From Lomentospora prolificans (lineage: Eukaryota > Ascomycota > Sordariomycetes > Microascales > Microascaceae): DNA of 64,000 nt. The stretch's first letter is position 1; each line of letters opens with the position of its first letter. Below are positions 48,521 through 61,053 of this stretch, one piece after another. The notes under the pieces were generated by a model. It was not told the DNA's origin. It did no database searches and worked only from the letters and a program-made list of their open reading frames with translations. The position numbers were made by a program, and so were the translations under genes. The stretch spans positions 496,001 through 560,000 of the forward strand of contig JARFXM010000010.1 in NCBI GenBank assembly GCA_029532625.1. Reading direction: 5' to 3'.

Positions 48521-49688
48521 CACGCGTTAGTCTGATCAAAGCATCCAGTCGAAGAGTATAACAATTAAACGAGATGAATATCGTCTGGAATAGCGTTATT
48601 GGGGCAGGAACCGTGTGGCATGCGCACCAACACCACCCACAGAGATGACGTGCGGTGTGTGCCATAGTATTTGATCCTACCCCATGAATAGGGTGAGCCC
48701 GGTCTTTAGCGGTCCGGTTCATGCGTCAAAAGTGGAAACTAATGACGGATATTGGTGTCCCCAAGGTGGTTGGGCCGCACGTTTCGAATAGCGAACCGAG
48801 GAGTTTGTTTGTATATAAGAAGCAGAATGCATGATAGGTGGTAGAACCCATACGAAACAACTGGCTTCAGTTTAGTCTAGCCTTAGGACAAAGATAGAAA
48901 AGCCTCACCATGCCAGTCAGCCGAAGAGAAATGCGGGAAAGTAGTTTCGCTAATCTTCACTTTGGACCCTCCTGTTTCCCAAATTCGGTTAAAGTTTGAG
49001 CTGTGCAGACTGCACCACCATGGCTCGAATCTAAGTCGTAATATTGACAGAGGAAGTTTCGGGCTTGAGATCCCTTATATGGTCAGTAGCGAGAGTGAGA
49101 AATCCACACTAGGAGGTTGTTGGTGGCTGCACGCATTGTCTAGTCACTGCGTGTGTTTCTTCACAATGACTGTAGGTTGCCAAAGGAATATTTGCATGCC
49201 TATAGGGGTGAAAACACAGGTAATACCGAGTTTCGGGCGATATACCCGACACCCTTTATTATTTGCTTAGGCCTGTCTCTCCAAACACCAGCATCTGGTA
49301 GTTCGATGTTTCCCCCTGTCGATTTCACGTTTTCGTCTTGTGTATATAAATCAGATGTTTTGAGCAAAGATGTGTTCTCTTCAATAGAATTAAAGCTATC
49401 TAGTCCACCCACTCAGAGGCCATGTGAGCTCCATTGGTGTTTGGCTCGTCCGGGCTTACGCGTTTCGTCTGGTGCTTGACCTTGTCCTCTTACGAACTGT
49501 ATGTCGGCAAATGCGGACATTCAGCTCTAACTCAACCCCCCTCTCAAATGACTTCGTCATCATCCATTAAACATGCGACAGATCAAACTAGAATAAAGCA
49601 TTTCTCATGCTCACACCACAATTGGCTCACCCGGCTCGACCGGGCCGAAACAATCCTTCATATCCCTAGACGTATCGGCTCCGGGTAC
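48521..49688. other. Intergenic, no recognisable gene
   Basis: Short overlapping frames on both strands without family resemblance. It ends at the stop codon of the DJ-1/PfpI gene. Confidence 0.5.
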
Positions 49689-50639
49689 CTATTCCAAGTC
49701 AGTATCCCGCAAACCCTTCGCAGTCAAGGTAGAACTCACATTGTGGACTACTGAAAATGGGTCCCAATCGGGGTCAGTATGGGGAACCAGCTCGATGTTA
49801 TTCATGACCGTGTTCAGCTGCTGCTCTCCGTACAAGTGCTTTAAGAAGGCATACATCATATCCATGCCGGCGGCGACGCCAGAGCTAGTCCAGATGTTGC
49901 CATCCTCGACCCACCTAGCGGTGGGGACCCAGTTGACTTCTGGCCGCATGCTCGTGACACCCTTCCATGCCCACTTATTCGTGGTGGCACGTCGCCCGTC
50001 AAGGATTCCAGCGGTAGCTAGGGCCGAAGACCCGGTACACACGCTTAGGAAGTAGTTGGCCTGGTGGTAGCGGATGTTGATGAAATCTTGGATCGCGGTG
50101 TCATTTACGGAGTAAAGATAATCCAGACCAGTGCCTCCGGGGACCATGATGACGTCTAAGGCAGGTGCATTTCTAAAGGTGTGGGTTGCCTCGATGGTGG
50201 GGCCGATCATCCAGCCCAGGTCCATTAGGGGTGCACCGGGACTCATGCGATGAGGAGGCGGTCGGCTTGAGATAAGTCCAGCCTCATGGGAGATAACGGA
50301 CAGTGAAATTTTATACGAGTAAGAGATCTAGGGAATCTGTGTTAGTGGCCCAGCTTGCTGTATCGAAGGCTTTGGAACGCACGCTGAACAAGATCTCAAG
50401 CGGACCCCAGACATCCAAAGGCTCATACCCTGGGAACACAACCTGAGAAACATTCGTTAGTGTTGAGCTGTACTGTAACTCTGTGTTAAAAGGAGAATTC
50501 ATACCAGACCGAACGAGAGCGTGTTGTTTTGGTTCCGCAGCTGCTCCTCAGTTGGAGGAGGAACTTCTGCGCGGGCACCTCCGAATGAGGCAACCACCAG
50601 CGACAACAGCGCCAAGGATTGTGTTTGAAAGAACCACAT
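49689..50639 (-). CDS. Secreted DJ-1/PfpI family protein (class I glutamine amidotransferase-like)
   Basis: Exons 50639..50505, 50442..50383 and 50327..49689 give 277 residues. All joins are phase 0 at GT-AG borders. Residues 1-24 form a signal peptide (hydrophobic LALLSLVVASFGGARA), so the product is probably secreted or enters the secretory pathway. The DJ-1 fold follows: LSFGLVVFPGYEPLDVWGPL, the EILFSISYSYKISLSVISHE strand, DVIMVPGGTG (about 123-132), and the nucleophile elbow YFLSVCTGSSALA with Cys162. Then come GRRATTNKW and the WVEDGNIWTSSGVAAGMDM region. Relatives include ThiJ/PfpI proteins and isonitrile hydratase-like enzymes; the reaction here is unknown. The frame-initial Met at 50246 is internal, since the upstream exons supply the essential first strand. 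Confidence 0.9.
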
Positions 50640-52910
50640 CTCGTTAACAAAAGTTCGGGAGTTGCTTTGTTTTCTTCCAGTAATACAGTATCTAGAGTTC
50701 CTTGACGCGGCCTGGCGACCATATTCTGGAGCTGTTTTGGGCGGGCACAGAGCGGATTATGTAGTCCCTCTCCCAAACCCTCATGCTGCTACCACCACTA
50801 CACACACTTTCAGCCATCATTCGTCGTTCATGATCGTGAGCCATTCAAGGTGTTGCAGGTGAGATTAAACTAGGGTCCTGTGACTTGAAGTTTGAATAGG
50901 AATGAGGGGAGACGGGACGTCCCGCTGCCCAATCCGGAGAGCGGAGTAACTGCTCAAACTTGCTCATTACGCTGCAAGCTGACCACAAATGCCCTGCCCC
51001 GGCTCCTTCGGGTCCCAGGAACGCGGAACGGAGGCGATTATAGGGCCCTGTGGGACTGGATGCAGGCTGCAGCGACAAATGATTTTCCGAGATGGGTTAA
51101 ATTTGAATGTAGCCGTGGCCCGGGTGGGTGAAGAATTGATGAGATGAATCCTTCGACGGCAGCACCGACGGAGTTGGTGAGGCGCGCACTTCGCCTTTGC
51201 AGCAAGTATAATACCACATCCGCTATACAAATTAGTCCAGAGCTACACGTGGAAAAGGCAGCCAACCGGCAAATGTGTAGAAGAGATGCGGGTCATCATC
51301 AAAGACGTTATCTAAATTTTGCCCAAATCACCTCGAAATTGCTCACCTGGCGGCCGATCCTAGGCGCACCTAGTATGCGTATAAGTGATATCCTCGCTTA
51401 CGCCTGCGGTAGTGTGTGGCCCGAAGAAAGGACAGTATCTGCATACACGCAGTGCACCTGCTCCACCATTGTAACCCTGCGGACACCTAAGTCCATTGGT
51501 AAGGCTTTCCGTTGTCCAACACCAGGTCAATCGTCACATCTCTCTCTCCGTACTATCCCTTTCTCGCGATCCTTAAGCATTGCTAGAGAAGATACGGTAT
51601 TGTGGGCTGGGTTCCCCCGGTCGCCCTTCATCTTCTCGGAGGCGTGTCGCGCCCGGTCTTTCCGTTGAATCCTGGAACTTGCTCTAAATGAGGCTCATCC
51701 GGACCATCTCTGTGCCACACGGTAAAATAGATGGACTAATAGGAATACTGCTATTAGGAGCTTTCTCCAGATATCTAGAAAGCGCAGTGGTTGTAAGAAT
51801 TTAATCGTAAGATAGGATAGTACAGGGTCATACGGAAAGCGAGTGCTTCGCCAGTCTGAGCGGAGACACTCTACCTCGCTCGACTGGAGGAACGGACAAT
51901 CTGGGCCCTCGTCGCGGACCGCATACCACTCCCACACGCTATGGATGGGCGGGCGGGTGTAGATGTAGACAGACCTCACCAGCCCCTTTGATCCGAAGCC
52001 AGTCGTGCTTCAGAGGCCCGAGACTCTTCGCTTGTGAAGATTCATTGTCGTCGATGTTGCAAAAACAGCCGTTTCTACTGAGCTTGTACCCAGGGGTGGT
52101 GTCGTCGAAGATGTACAGATGGGTAACCTCCCGGAAGAGACTAATGAACGCTGATACCTTATCCAAGCAACAACCAGTGCCTATCGTACATTCGGGTCCT
52201 CTAAAACGCCGCGGTCATCGTTCTAAGTGCTTGGAAATGTCTACGGTATTCGTAAAATGAGGTGGAAGGTACGGCCAGCTGCTTGATCCCGCGGCCTGGG
52301 AACAGGGAGTTGTCAGACTTGCGATGCGTAGTGATAAAGTTCTGTATCTTGCAATCTCTTCTCCCATTCCACTATCTCATTGTGAGCGACTATATCCTGG
52401 GTCGCCCAACCGCGACCCCTCGCTCACCTTGGTCAACCTTGCTCAAGGTAAGGGAAATTTTCCCAATCCTGAAGAAGGAAACGGAAACCCTCGATAGTGT
52501 CATCGAGAGTGCGGCTAGTGTATGAGCTGTAATGCAATTTTGAAATGACTTTATGTGGAAGAAACTATATAATTATTCTTCAATTCAGTTTTCGAGTGAA
52601 ACTGAGGTAACCTAGTTTTGGGACCTTTTGCTCTGCTACCTAGTCGCCTTTCCTTATCCATCCAAACCGCGCTAGCGTGGAGAACGATACCGACGCCTGG
52701 CTGGCTAGTTTTCAACCAAAACAGTCACTGTTCACCACATCTTTATAAACAAGTTCTCCAGCAGCTTCTCCACCAAATTAAATCCTATTTCCAACCTCAG
52801 TCGTACGGGAAAGTCATGGTCCAACTTCCTGGGTCACCCATGGCCAAGCCACAACTGGCCATAGCCACCAGCCACAATCAGGATTCCAGGAGTCGTCGCC
52901 CAAGCTCCCA
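50640..52910. other. Intergenic, 2.3 kb, no recognisable gene
   Basis: Many short frames on both strands, including a 174-codon frame at 51144..51668 (+), an 87-codon frame at 52262..52525 (+) and minus-strand frames at 51695..52166. None matches a family I know. Possibly decayed gene remains. The Copia insertion site lies at the right end. Confidence 0.45.
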
Positions 52911-52915
52911 AGCTC
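52911..52915. repeat. Target-site duplication AGCTC (left, Copia)
   Basis: AGCTC before the left LTR, repeated at 58592-58596. Confidence 0.85.
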
Positions 52916-53238
52916 TATGGTGGTGTGATAGGACACTAAGCCTTTAAGGGGTACCTATCCCTACACTATAATATACAGGAGTCAGGGGTACCTCATATAT
53001 TTAAGGTGTCTGAATTAGCAGCTATCACCTACCTAAAAATAATCCCTCTAGATCAATCAATCAACTAAATATTAATCATCAATAATCAATTATTATCATC
53101 AATCCTTCCACACTTTAAAAAATAATCATCTATTATTAGTAATTCCTTCCTATTCAAAATAAGTTAAATATCAAACATTTTACTAAACTAAAAATTATCC
53201 TAATTAACTCTTCCTCTAAAAATATTAGATCACTAATA
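52916..53238 (+). repeat. Copia left (5') LTR, 323 bp, RIPed
   Basis: Aligns end to end with 58269-58591. Almost all differences are C-to-T or G-to-A in this copy, located at CpA/TpG and CpG sites of the intact copy. Confidence 0.92.
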
Positions 53239-56200
53239 GTTATAAGCCTAAAAACCCTCTAATAAATCGAAAAGAATTACTAAAAAAGAATATTAGTAAT
53301 ATTATAAAGATCTATTATAGAAATAATCCTTATATTAAAAAAAGATTAATTAAGCCTCTAAAAAAGGTATAAAAGGAAGAAAAAATAGATTCTTAGGATA
53401 GTATTAATACCCCTATAATCTTTATCCTAATAAAATAGTTAGATTATATATAGTAGGAAAAAGATATTTATATTAAAGTAGAGAACTTTAAAATCTAGGA
53501 CTATATTAACTTATAAAGGACTTAGAATCTACTTAAAGTACCTCCTCTCCTTATAATATCTAAATATATTAAAGAGAAGATAAGGATCTTTAATAAAACC
53601 TACTAAATAAAGTTAAGTAAAAAGTATAGAACTTATACTATATTAATAAGATAAGAAGTACTTAAGAGTAAGTAAATAGTATATAGAACTTAACTAATAA
53701 TTTTATATTCTACTAACTAATATATACTCTTAATCTACTATATAGAATCTAACTATATAGATTTAAGGCTAAGTAGCCTCTAAAAGTATATAAAGTAGTT
53801 AGTATAAAATTATCTTATTTAAGTAATTAAGAACTTAAGAACCCTAAAAGAGTCTTTCTAAATCTTATAAAGAATATATTATATCTCTAAAATTAATATA
53901 TACTAGTAAGTAGAGTAGAAATAGTATATAATACTAAATTACCTAGTTTATAAGAATCTAGTAGAAATATAAATTAAAGATATATCCTTTACTTAGCTTA
54001 TAAGAATTATAAATAATATAACTTTTATATAAGATCTTCTAGTTATAAAAGATAACTTCTATAAAGTAACTTAGAAGTATAGGCTTAGCTAGGTATAATA
54101 TTATATAATCTATATAATAGCCTTAGAACTCTAAGCTTTATATAAGATAATTATTTTTCTAGAGTTCTTAAACTAATATTAAGAATATTTAGGCTTTCTT
54201 AAGAACCTAGAAAGCTATATTTTAAAAATAATTATAATACTAGTAAGTAAAGAACTAGATTAGCTAACTCTTTAGGGTAGGGATTAAAGTAATTATAGTA
54301 AAATAAACTACTACCTATACCTCCTAAAAAATAGTTCTAGTATTAATTATAGTATTAATAATTACTTTATAATCTATTTATTAAAATACCTTTATAGATA
54401 TAAGGAGTAGCTATAATAAATAAAGTAGTTAGAAGAGGTAAAGAAAGATTTAAAAATTACTAAACTAATCTAGGAATTAATTAAAAGAATTATAAAAAGT
54501 TAAAGTAAGTAATCTAAAAAGGATAATTAAGAAAATATTAGATATATTATAATATATAACCTTATATTATAAAAAGCTTTACTTAGTATTTAGAAATTAC
54601 TTTTTAAAGCTTTTATAGTATTTAATATAAATATATTAATTAGTATTATAAATAATCTAATCTACTTTATAGCTATTAGGATACTAGAAATACTAGAATA
54701 TATACTTACTAGTAATAGCTAAGTTAGGATTAAGGCTTTTAGTAGGATTACTATATCCCTAACTAAGTATTTTATAAGTCCTAAGACCTTCCTAATTATA
54801 AAAAGGGCCTATATTCTATTATTTCTAACTACTCTAATTAGTAGCCTAAGAGTCTATATAAAGGGACTTTATTTAAATATTAAAAACCTAGAATTATATA
54901 ATAAATATAGACTAAATAAGTAGAAAAGGGCTATTATAAAATATAAATTAATTAGAAACCTTTTTATAATTAAATATAAGTAAAAGTAAGCCTAAAATAC
55001 TTATTTAGTAAAAAGTAAAATAATATTACTACTAGCTAAAGAAGGTTAGTTAATATATCTAAATAAGGTAAAAGAACTAAAAATAATTATCTTAATACCT
55101 AAAAAAGGTAGCTAGAGTAAGGAATTATACTAGGACACCTTAAATAATAACCTATAGATATAGTATTAAAGAATAGGGTATTTAGGATCTATAGCCCTGA
55201 AAATATTACTATAAAATACTCTAGGAGTTATAAATATTAGAGAATACTTAAAAGGGATAGACTATAAAGTATATATAATTATAAAAGCTAAATAGGTAAT
55301 TACCTATAAAAACCCCTACTCCTATATAACTATTCTAGGAATATAGCTACTAGTAGACTAGTTCTTACCTAGAACTATAGATAATAATATAAACTACTAG
55401 CTCCTTTTTACTAATAAAGCCTCTAGCTATACCTAGGTAGAACTAGAAGTAAAAGGAGAAGTTAATATTATTAATAAATTTAATAATTTCTTTATAAAAA
55501 GCTAAAATCTTTACTAAGTTAAGTAGAAATATATTTAGATTAACTTAGAAAGTTACTTAGCTTAGGAATAAATAGATATACTTTATATAGCTAGGGGTAT
55601 AGAAATAGAAAAAGTACTAAAAACTACTTTAATATAAAGTAGAGGATATAAGTATACTAGAGGGAAGATTACTATAAGAGCTAGAGCCCTATTCTTAGCT
55701 TCTAGCCTTCTATATAGACTCTAGCCTAAAATTATTAGTATAGCTATATACTTCTATAATATTACTCTAAATCCTAGATAAGCTAGTAAAATATCCTAGG
55801 AAATATAATATATTATAGTAAATATATATTATAGTACTAAAATCTATATTAAAAAACTAGATCTCTTATATCTATAGATAATTAGATACTAGGTATATAC
55901 CCTAAATAATATAGGAAAAGTAATAGCTACTAGTAAGCTAGCTAAAAAAGGCTATTACTTAAAATTTAGTTTAAGGGTAGATCTTAGATATCTAGTTAGA
56001 TATAAGACTACCCTAATATCTTAACCCTTAACTAATATCTTCTAAGTTTAGATTCTAACTTTAAAAAGTAGAGATATACTTATAATAGTTTTAAAAGATA
56101 TATAGTTTAATAAAAAAGTCTTATATAAAGATAAAAAAGGTCTTAAGCTAAAGAGTATATTATCTATAGCTTAGTCTATTAATCTATAAATATATATTAA

Positions 56201-58268
56201 GGATATTAAGGATACTATTATTATAAGTATACTAATCTAGATCCTAATACCCTTTAAAACTACCCTAGCTAAAAATAATAAACCTTATAAAGAATAAAGC
56301 TAGGAAGAGTAGGCTAAAAAGGGCCAGCCTTTATCTAATTATATATAGCTTATTCAAAATAAAGAAAACCTTATAAATACCTTAGCTAAAATACTATAGT
56401 TATATCAACTACTAATATTAGTAGAAAGTGATTATAGTAATAAATAAGTATTTCTAGTAGTATTTTATAAAAGTATTACTAGACTTAAAAAATAACTATA
56501 CTAGGATAAGCTACTACTACCTCTCTAGACCTATAAATACCTTTAAAGTTACCTATATATAGAAGGTTTTTATAAAGTAATAGAAGTAGAATTCTAAAAC
56601 CTCTATAAAAGTAAAACCTTTAAAATATATAATTATAGAGAGACTAATAACTATTTGCTTAGACTATAATAGGTATATACCTATAAGTTTAATGAATTTA
56701 GTCTCTTAGAGTAATATAAGGTATAGCTTATAATCTATAATAACTAAATATAGTAGAACTAAGAAGCTATATTTACTTATACCTTAGTAGTAAAGATATT
56801 TTACTTATTACTAGTAATTATTACCTATTTTAACCTTAAGGCTTATTAAATAGATATAGTTTTAGCCTTTTTAAATATAGAGCTGAAAATACTTATATAT
56901 ACTTATATACTACCTAGTTTTCTTTTAAATAAGTAATACCTTTAACTAAAAAAAGCTCTCTATAAGCTCCTATACTCTCCTAAACTTTAGTTTAATACTT
57001 TTATAAAAATATTTAAGAAAATAGAGCTATTAGTAATCCCTAAAGACTTATATATAATAGTAAATAACTAGATTATTATTTTCTTCTTTATTAATAATAT
57101 TATAGTAATCTATAGACTTAAAGATATAGATTAAGCTATACTTTTTTAAGTAGAACTATTTTTAATAATAAAATATAAGGATTTTAGATTTTTATCTTAG
57201 TTCTTAGGAATTAGAATAGTAAGAGATTATAAAAAGTAAGTAATCTAGGTAAACTAAACCTTATATATTAAAGAGATTACTTACTAATTTAAGCTTGAAA
57301 ATACTACTTAGATATATAAATATTTACTCTAACTATTTAGGACTTTTTAACCCTATATAGTAGAAGAAGAGCTAAGCCTAGAATTAAAAAATCTATTTTA
57401 GGTAAAGATTAGTAGTATCTTATATACTATAGTAATAACCTAGCTAAACTATATAGAAGTATATAATATACTAAGCTAATTTCTATAATAACCTTTTTAA
57501 AACTATTAAAAGTTAGTAAATACTATAATTATCTATCTCTATTATACTTAATAATAAAGCTTTTATTTTAGAATTAAAATAAAGGGATTAAATTACTTAT
57601 AAAGTACTTTAGATACCTCCTTTATAAATAATTATAATTATAAGTATATATAAAAAGTTATCTTTAAACTTTTTAGAGGTCTAATTCTATAGAAAAGCTA
57701 AAAGTAGTAGACTATTACCCTTTCAACTACTAAAGCTAAACTAACTACTTTATTAGCTAGTACTTAGGAGCTGATAGTAATATAGTACTTAACTAACTAA
57801 CTTAGGCTCTCTCTCTCCTCTAAAAGTACTTATATTTTTATATATAATAACTACTAAACTATCTAAATCATATAGGAAGATACCCTAAAGGTCACTATAA
57901 AGCTAAAGTATATAGATATTTAGTAATACTAGCTCTATAAGGCCTAAAAAGATAGTATAATAGATGTTAAATAGGTACCTATAGATGAAATACTAGCTAA
58001 TAGTTTAACTAAGGCCCTTAATAGCCTATAGTACTAAAAATAGACTAAAATAATAGGGATAGAGGACCTCCTAGAAGTACTTCATAATCTAAAAGGGTAG
58101 AGCACTAGGAATAGCAGTAATTAGAAGGTTTTAGAGTGAAAAGTTAGAGAAGATCAAAAATTAGACTACTAAAAAGTAAGGGCCTGATATACCTTTAAAA
58201 AGATTTCATTCGTTTTTAGTATATCTAGATAGTTTTTTTTTTTTTCGCGATCCAGAGGTAGAGGGGTG

Positions 58269-58591
58269 TGTAGTAGTGTGATAGGACGCTAAGCCTTTAA
58301 GGGGTACCTATCCCTACACTGTAATATGTAGGAGTCAGGGGTACCTCATATATTTAAGGTGTCCGAATTAGCGGCCGTCGCCCACCCAAAAATGATCCCT
58401 CTAGATCAATCAATCAACTGAATATCGATCATCAACAATCAATTATCATCATCGATCCTTCCACACTTCAAAAAATAATCATCTATTATCAGTAATTCCT
58501 TCCCATTCAAAATAAGTCGAATATCAAACATTTCGCCAAACCAAAAATCATCCTAATCAACTCTTCCTCCAAAAATATCGGATCACCGACA
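58269..58591 (+). repeat. Copia right (3') LTR, 323 bp, essentially unmutated
   Basis: Starts TGTAGTAGTGTGATAGG and ends GATCACCGACA. Keeps CpG and CpA sites that are lost in the left LTR (for example GCGGCCGTCGCCCACCC against GCAGCTATCACCTACCT). It lies 314 bp upstream of the modin-like start codon, so its promoter or terminator signals may influence that gene. Confidence 0.92.
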
Positions 58592-58596
58592 AGCTC
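58592..58596. repeat. Target-site duplication AGCTC (right, Copia)
   Basis: AGCTC directly after the right LTR, matching 52911-52915. Confidence 0.85.
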
Positions 58597-58904
58597 CGGG
58601 GAGCGCCACCAGCGCAGAGACAGGGATCCATATGCCTCACCTCTTGATTGGCGTAACGTGCATCTCCAAGCCCCAGTACCTCCGTACCTTGGTATTTCCC
58701 AACCACAGGAAATGAGGGCGCTTCCACAACCTGGCCTCCTCAAACCTGCAGATTTCAGCTTCAACAATTGTCATGTCGACCGACCCCGCTTGGCTAGAGG
58801 AAGCCGTGTGCCCTCTAATTCCATGAGTCAAGAAGTCCGAGGATACTCCCTCTTTGTGTTAATTTTTCTTTCCAGCCCGTGTAGCAGGCTTGGCGGTGCC
58901 TGGC
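58597..58904. other. Leader/promoter of modin-like gene
   Basis: 308 bp of normal-composition DNA between the Copia LTR and the modin-like start. Overlapping short minus-strand frames here are shadows. A TTTCTTTCCAG stretch just before the start may be a pyrimidine-rich leader or a 3' splice site of a 5'-UTR intron. Confidence 0.5.
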
Positions 58905-61053
58905 ATGTCGTCTGGCGATCCACCCGACGCGCCGATGTCGAGCTCCGGCGGTGATGACATTACGGAGCTCGTCGTCGCTATTGTGGCTCTTGTTATTTCC
59001 GTATTCGCCTTCATGACGACGATGCTACAAGCACTCCAGCAGTATTATGCATCTGCAGCTGGGTATTCCTCGTGTCGAGAGCAAGTGATTGGGAAATGGG
59101 CTCAATTTACCAAACGTCGAATGAAATGGTCCGAGTTCCGTATGGAAGTACAATTCGAGGTGCCCGTCATCTTCGTTGCCAGGGCTGGAAACACAAGAGG
59201 TCCCCTTGGTCAGCATCCTGATACGCCTATCATCCAACTCGACGGGAGCCCAGGAAACCTGGACTACACGGCGGATTACCACCAAGAGAAACAGAAACGG
59301 ATGGAGGAGGACAAGCAGAAACGGGAGGAGGAGGAGAAGCAGAAACGGAAAGGGGAGGATACGCAGCGAGAGAAAGGGGGCGAAGAGCCCAAGCACCAGC
59401 CCCAGAAGCAGCTCGTCCATACTGCCGACAACGAAAAGGCAACATGGTACGCCCTACTAATGGCTGTCTATCGAATGGAGGATGAGTCCCGAAAATGGCA
59501 GAGGGGGCAGCTTGGCTACGAGTCGCCCTGCCAAACGACTCCTGCACATGACTTGGTTGTGTGCATGCAGAGGAAACAACGGACGTGGGATAGTATGCAC
59601 AAGGATTTCGAAAAACCCTACGCGACGACGACAATATGCCACTTTGTGGAGATTTGCGGGATGCTGGGGATATACTGGAAAGAGTTCGACCTCAACAACG
59701 ACAGGTTCCGCGCCCAGGGCAACGGATTCGTCGTATACGGGTCGCATGTGGCGAATCTGGGAATCACATTTTCCTTCCAGAAAGTCTCTCCGACTTGGTT
59801 TGAGAAAAACCGAGTTGTGCCTAGTTACAGCGTCAAGAAGCTCTGCTTCGGCTTGGCTCCCACCATTTTCGACCAAAGCCAGGTCTACGCCGATGAACCA
59901 AAGGGTTTGGGGACGTTACAACTTGGAAGCTTCGGCGAGATCAGCCAGACACTTGTGGATTATGGCTGCGATGCTCGGACAGTCAATTATTTCCGCAAAG
60001 ACCACGATAAGGCTCGCCACAGCCACCTATTTCCAGGTACGTTATCGCGGTTCTAATTACTCATACTATCACCCCTTGATAGCTTATTCCAGTGTTGTTA
60101 ACTGGGTGCAGTTCCCTTTGAGCTTCTTGGCATGGTTGGCGCGCTCCTCCACGTCAAGAACACAGTATTCCGCATGCTCCCGAACCCGACAATCTTTCAC
60201 TGGAACACTACCTCCTTCTCTTTGGCGCACTTGACGCAAGACTTCATAGTTTGGCTAAGAAATAGCAAGGATGATAGATCGCTTCCCGCGGACTTGGAAA
60301 TCGATACAATATTAAATGGTACGTAGAAACTGTAACGACGAGATGTGGTCGCTAACAGCAGCAGCTGTTATACCAGATGAGAGCATCAGTGAACTTACGG
60401 GAGGACAACTGATAGAAGCCGTAAACCGTCTGCGGAGGTATATCGAAGACTGCGACACATACCTCCACAGGGCAGACGTTCTTACGTTGGTCAAAGATGT
60501 AGTGCGCGTCCATATACAGGAAGTCATGAGCATCCTGAATTGGAAGAGTGAGGCCGAAGCGGATGATGCTCTCGATGGTGGGCGGGTCACTCTTCGGCCC
60601 TTGCGCGTACACCACACGTCCCGGCTCCCGGACCTCCCTAATACTACGCATGTCGACGAGATTGAGGAAGCAATCCAGACTCCCAAGAACGCCCGTGAGC
60701 GCCGCTTCGTCATCATGAGCGAAATTGATTCAGCTTCCTTCAGTGAGAGACACTACCTCTTGATGGGAATGTACGTTTCCTTGATTCGGCAAAACGTCGT
60801 GGACACAGTGTGCGAGCAAGTTAGACAGGGAGTTCAGGCACGTGCCCGGAGAGCGTCCATCGCCAGCAGGGCCGCGGTAGATACTGAGACCAACCCATCC
60901 TCAGATAAACGACGGAGGAAGGTGAATGAAATTTGGTGCATGTTGATGTTCCGCATGTTATGCTGGCTACGGCTGCATGATTTCCATAGAAAGGATATCC
61001 AGGTGAGCAAGAGCGACGTGTACGAGAGTCGCATGCCAGTCTATATAGTCTGA
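58905..61053 (+). CDS. Modin-like fungal membrane protein
   Basis: Exons 58905..60036, 60112..60318 and 60359..61053 give 677 residues. The first ATG of the frame is at 58905, giving MSSGDPPDAPMSSSGGDD. Residues about 21-40 (ELVVAIVALVISVFAFMTTM) form one transmembrane segment, followed by LQALQQYYASAAGYSSCRE and KWAQFTKRRMKWSEFRMEVQFEVPVIF. This opening is typical of fungal proteins annotated as modin, whose molecular role is not established. Residues 126-169 are a charged Glu/Lys/Arg-rich insert with three KQKR units, probably helical and variable. The remainder has FEKPYATTTICHFVEICGML, FELLGMVGALLHVKNTVF and LRLHDFHRKDIQVSKSDVYE. The last intron ends at three consecutive CAG acceptors (60358, 60361, 60364), all in frame. 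A Copia LTR ends 314 bp upstream. Confidence 0.8.

Larger units (their letters stand above)
52916..58591 (+). mobile_element. Copia-type LTR retrotransposon, RIP-inactivated body
   Basis: A 5676-bp element with two 323-bp LTRs and an AGCTC duplication, a typical Copia size. Plus orientation: 57081-57120 reads FFFINNIIVIYRLKD, with FINN at 57087-57098. This is the RIPed form of the Copia RT motif FVDD in FFVDDIIVIY. A polypurine tract (about 58256-58268, AGAGGTAGAGGGG) adjoins the right LTR. The interior to about 58140 is RIPed with all frames stopped. The last ~130 bp before the right LTR, and the right LTR itself, are nearly intact in sequence. Confidence 0.9.
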
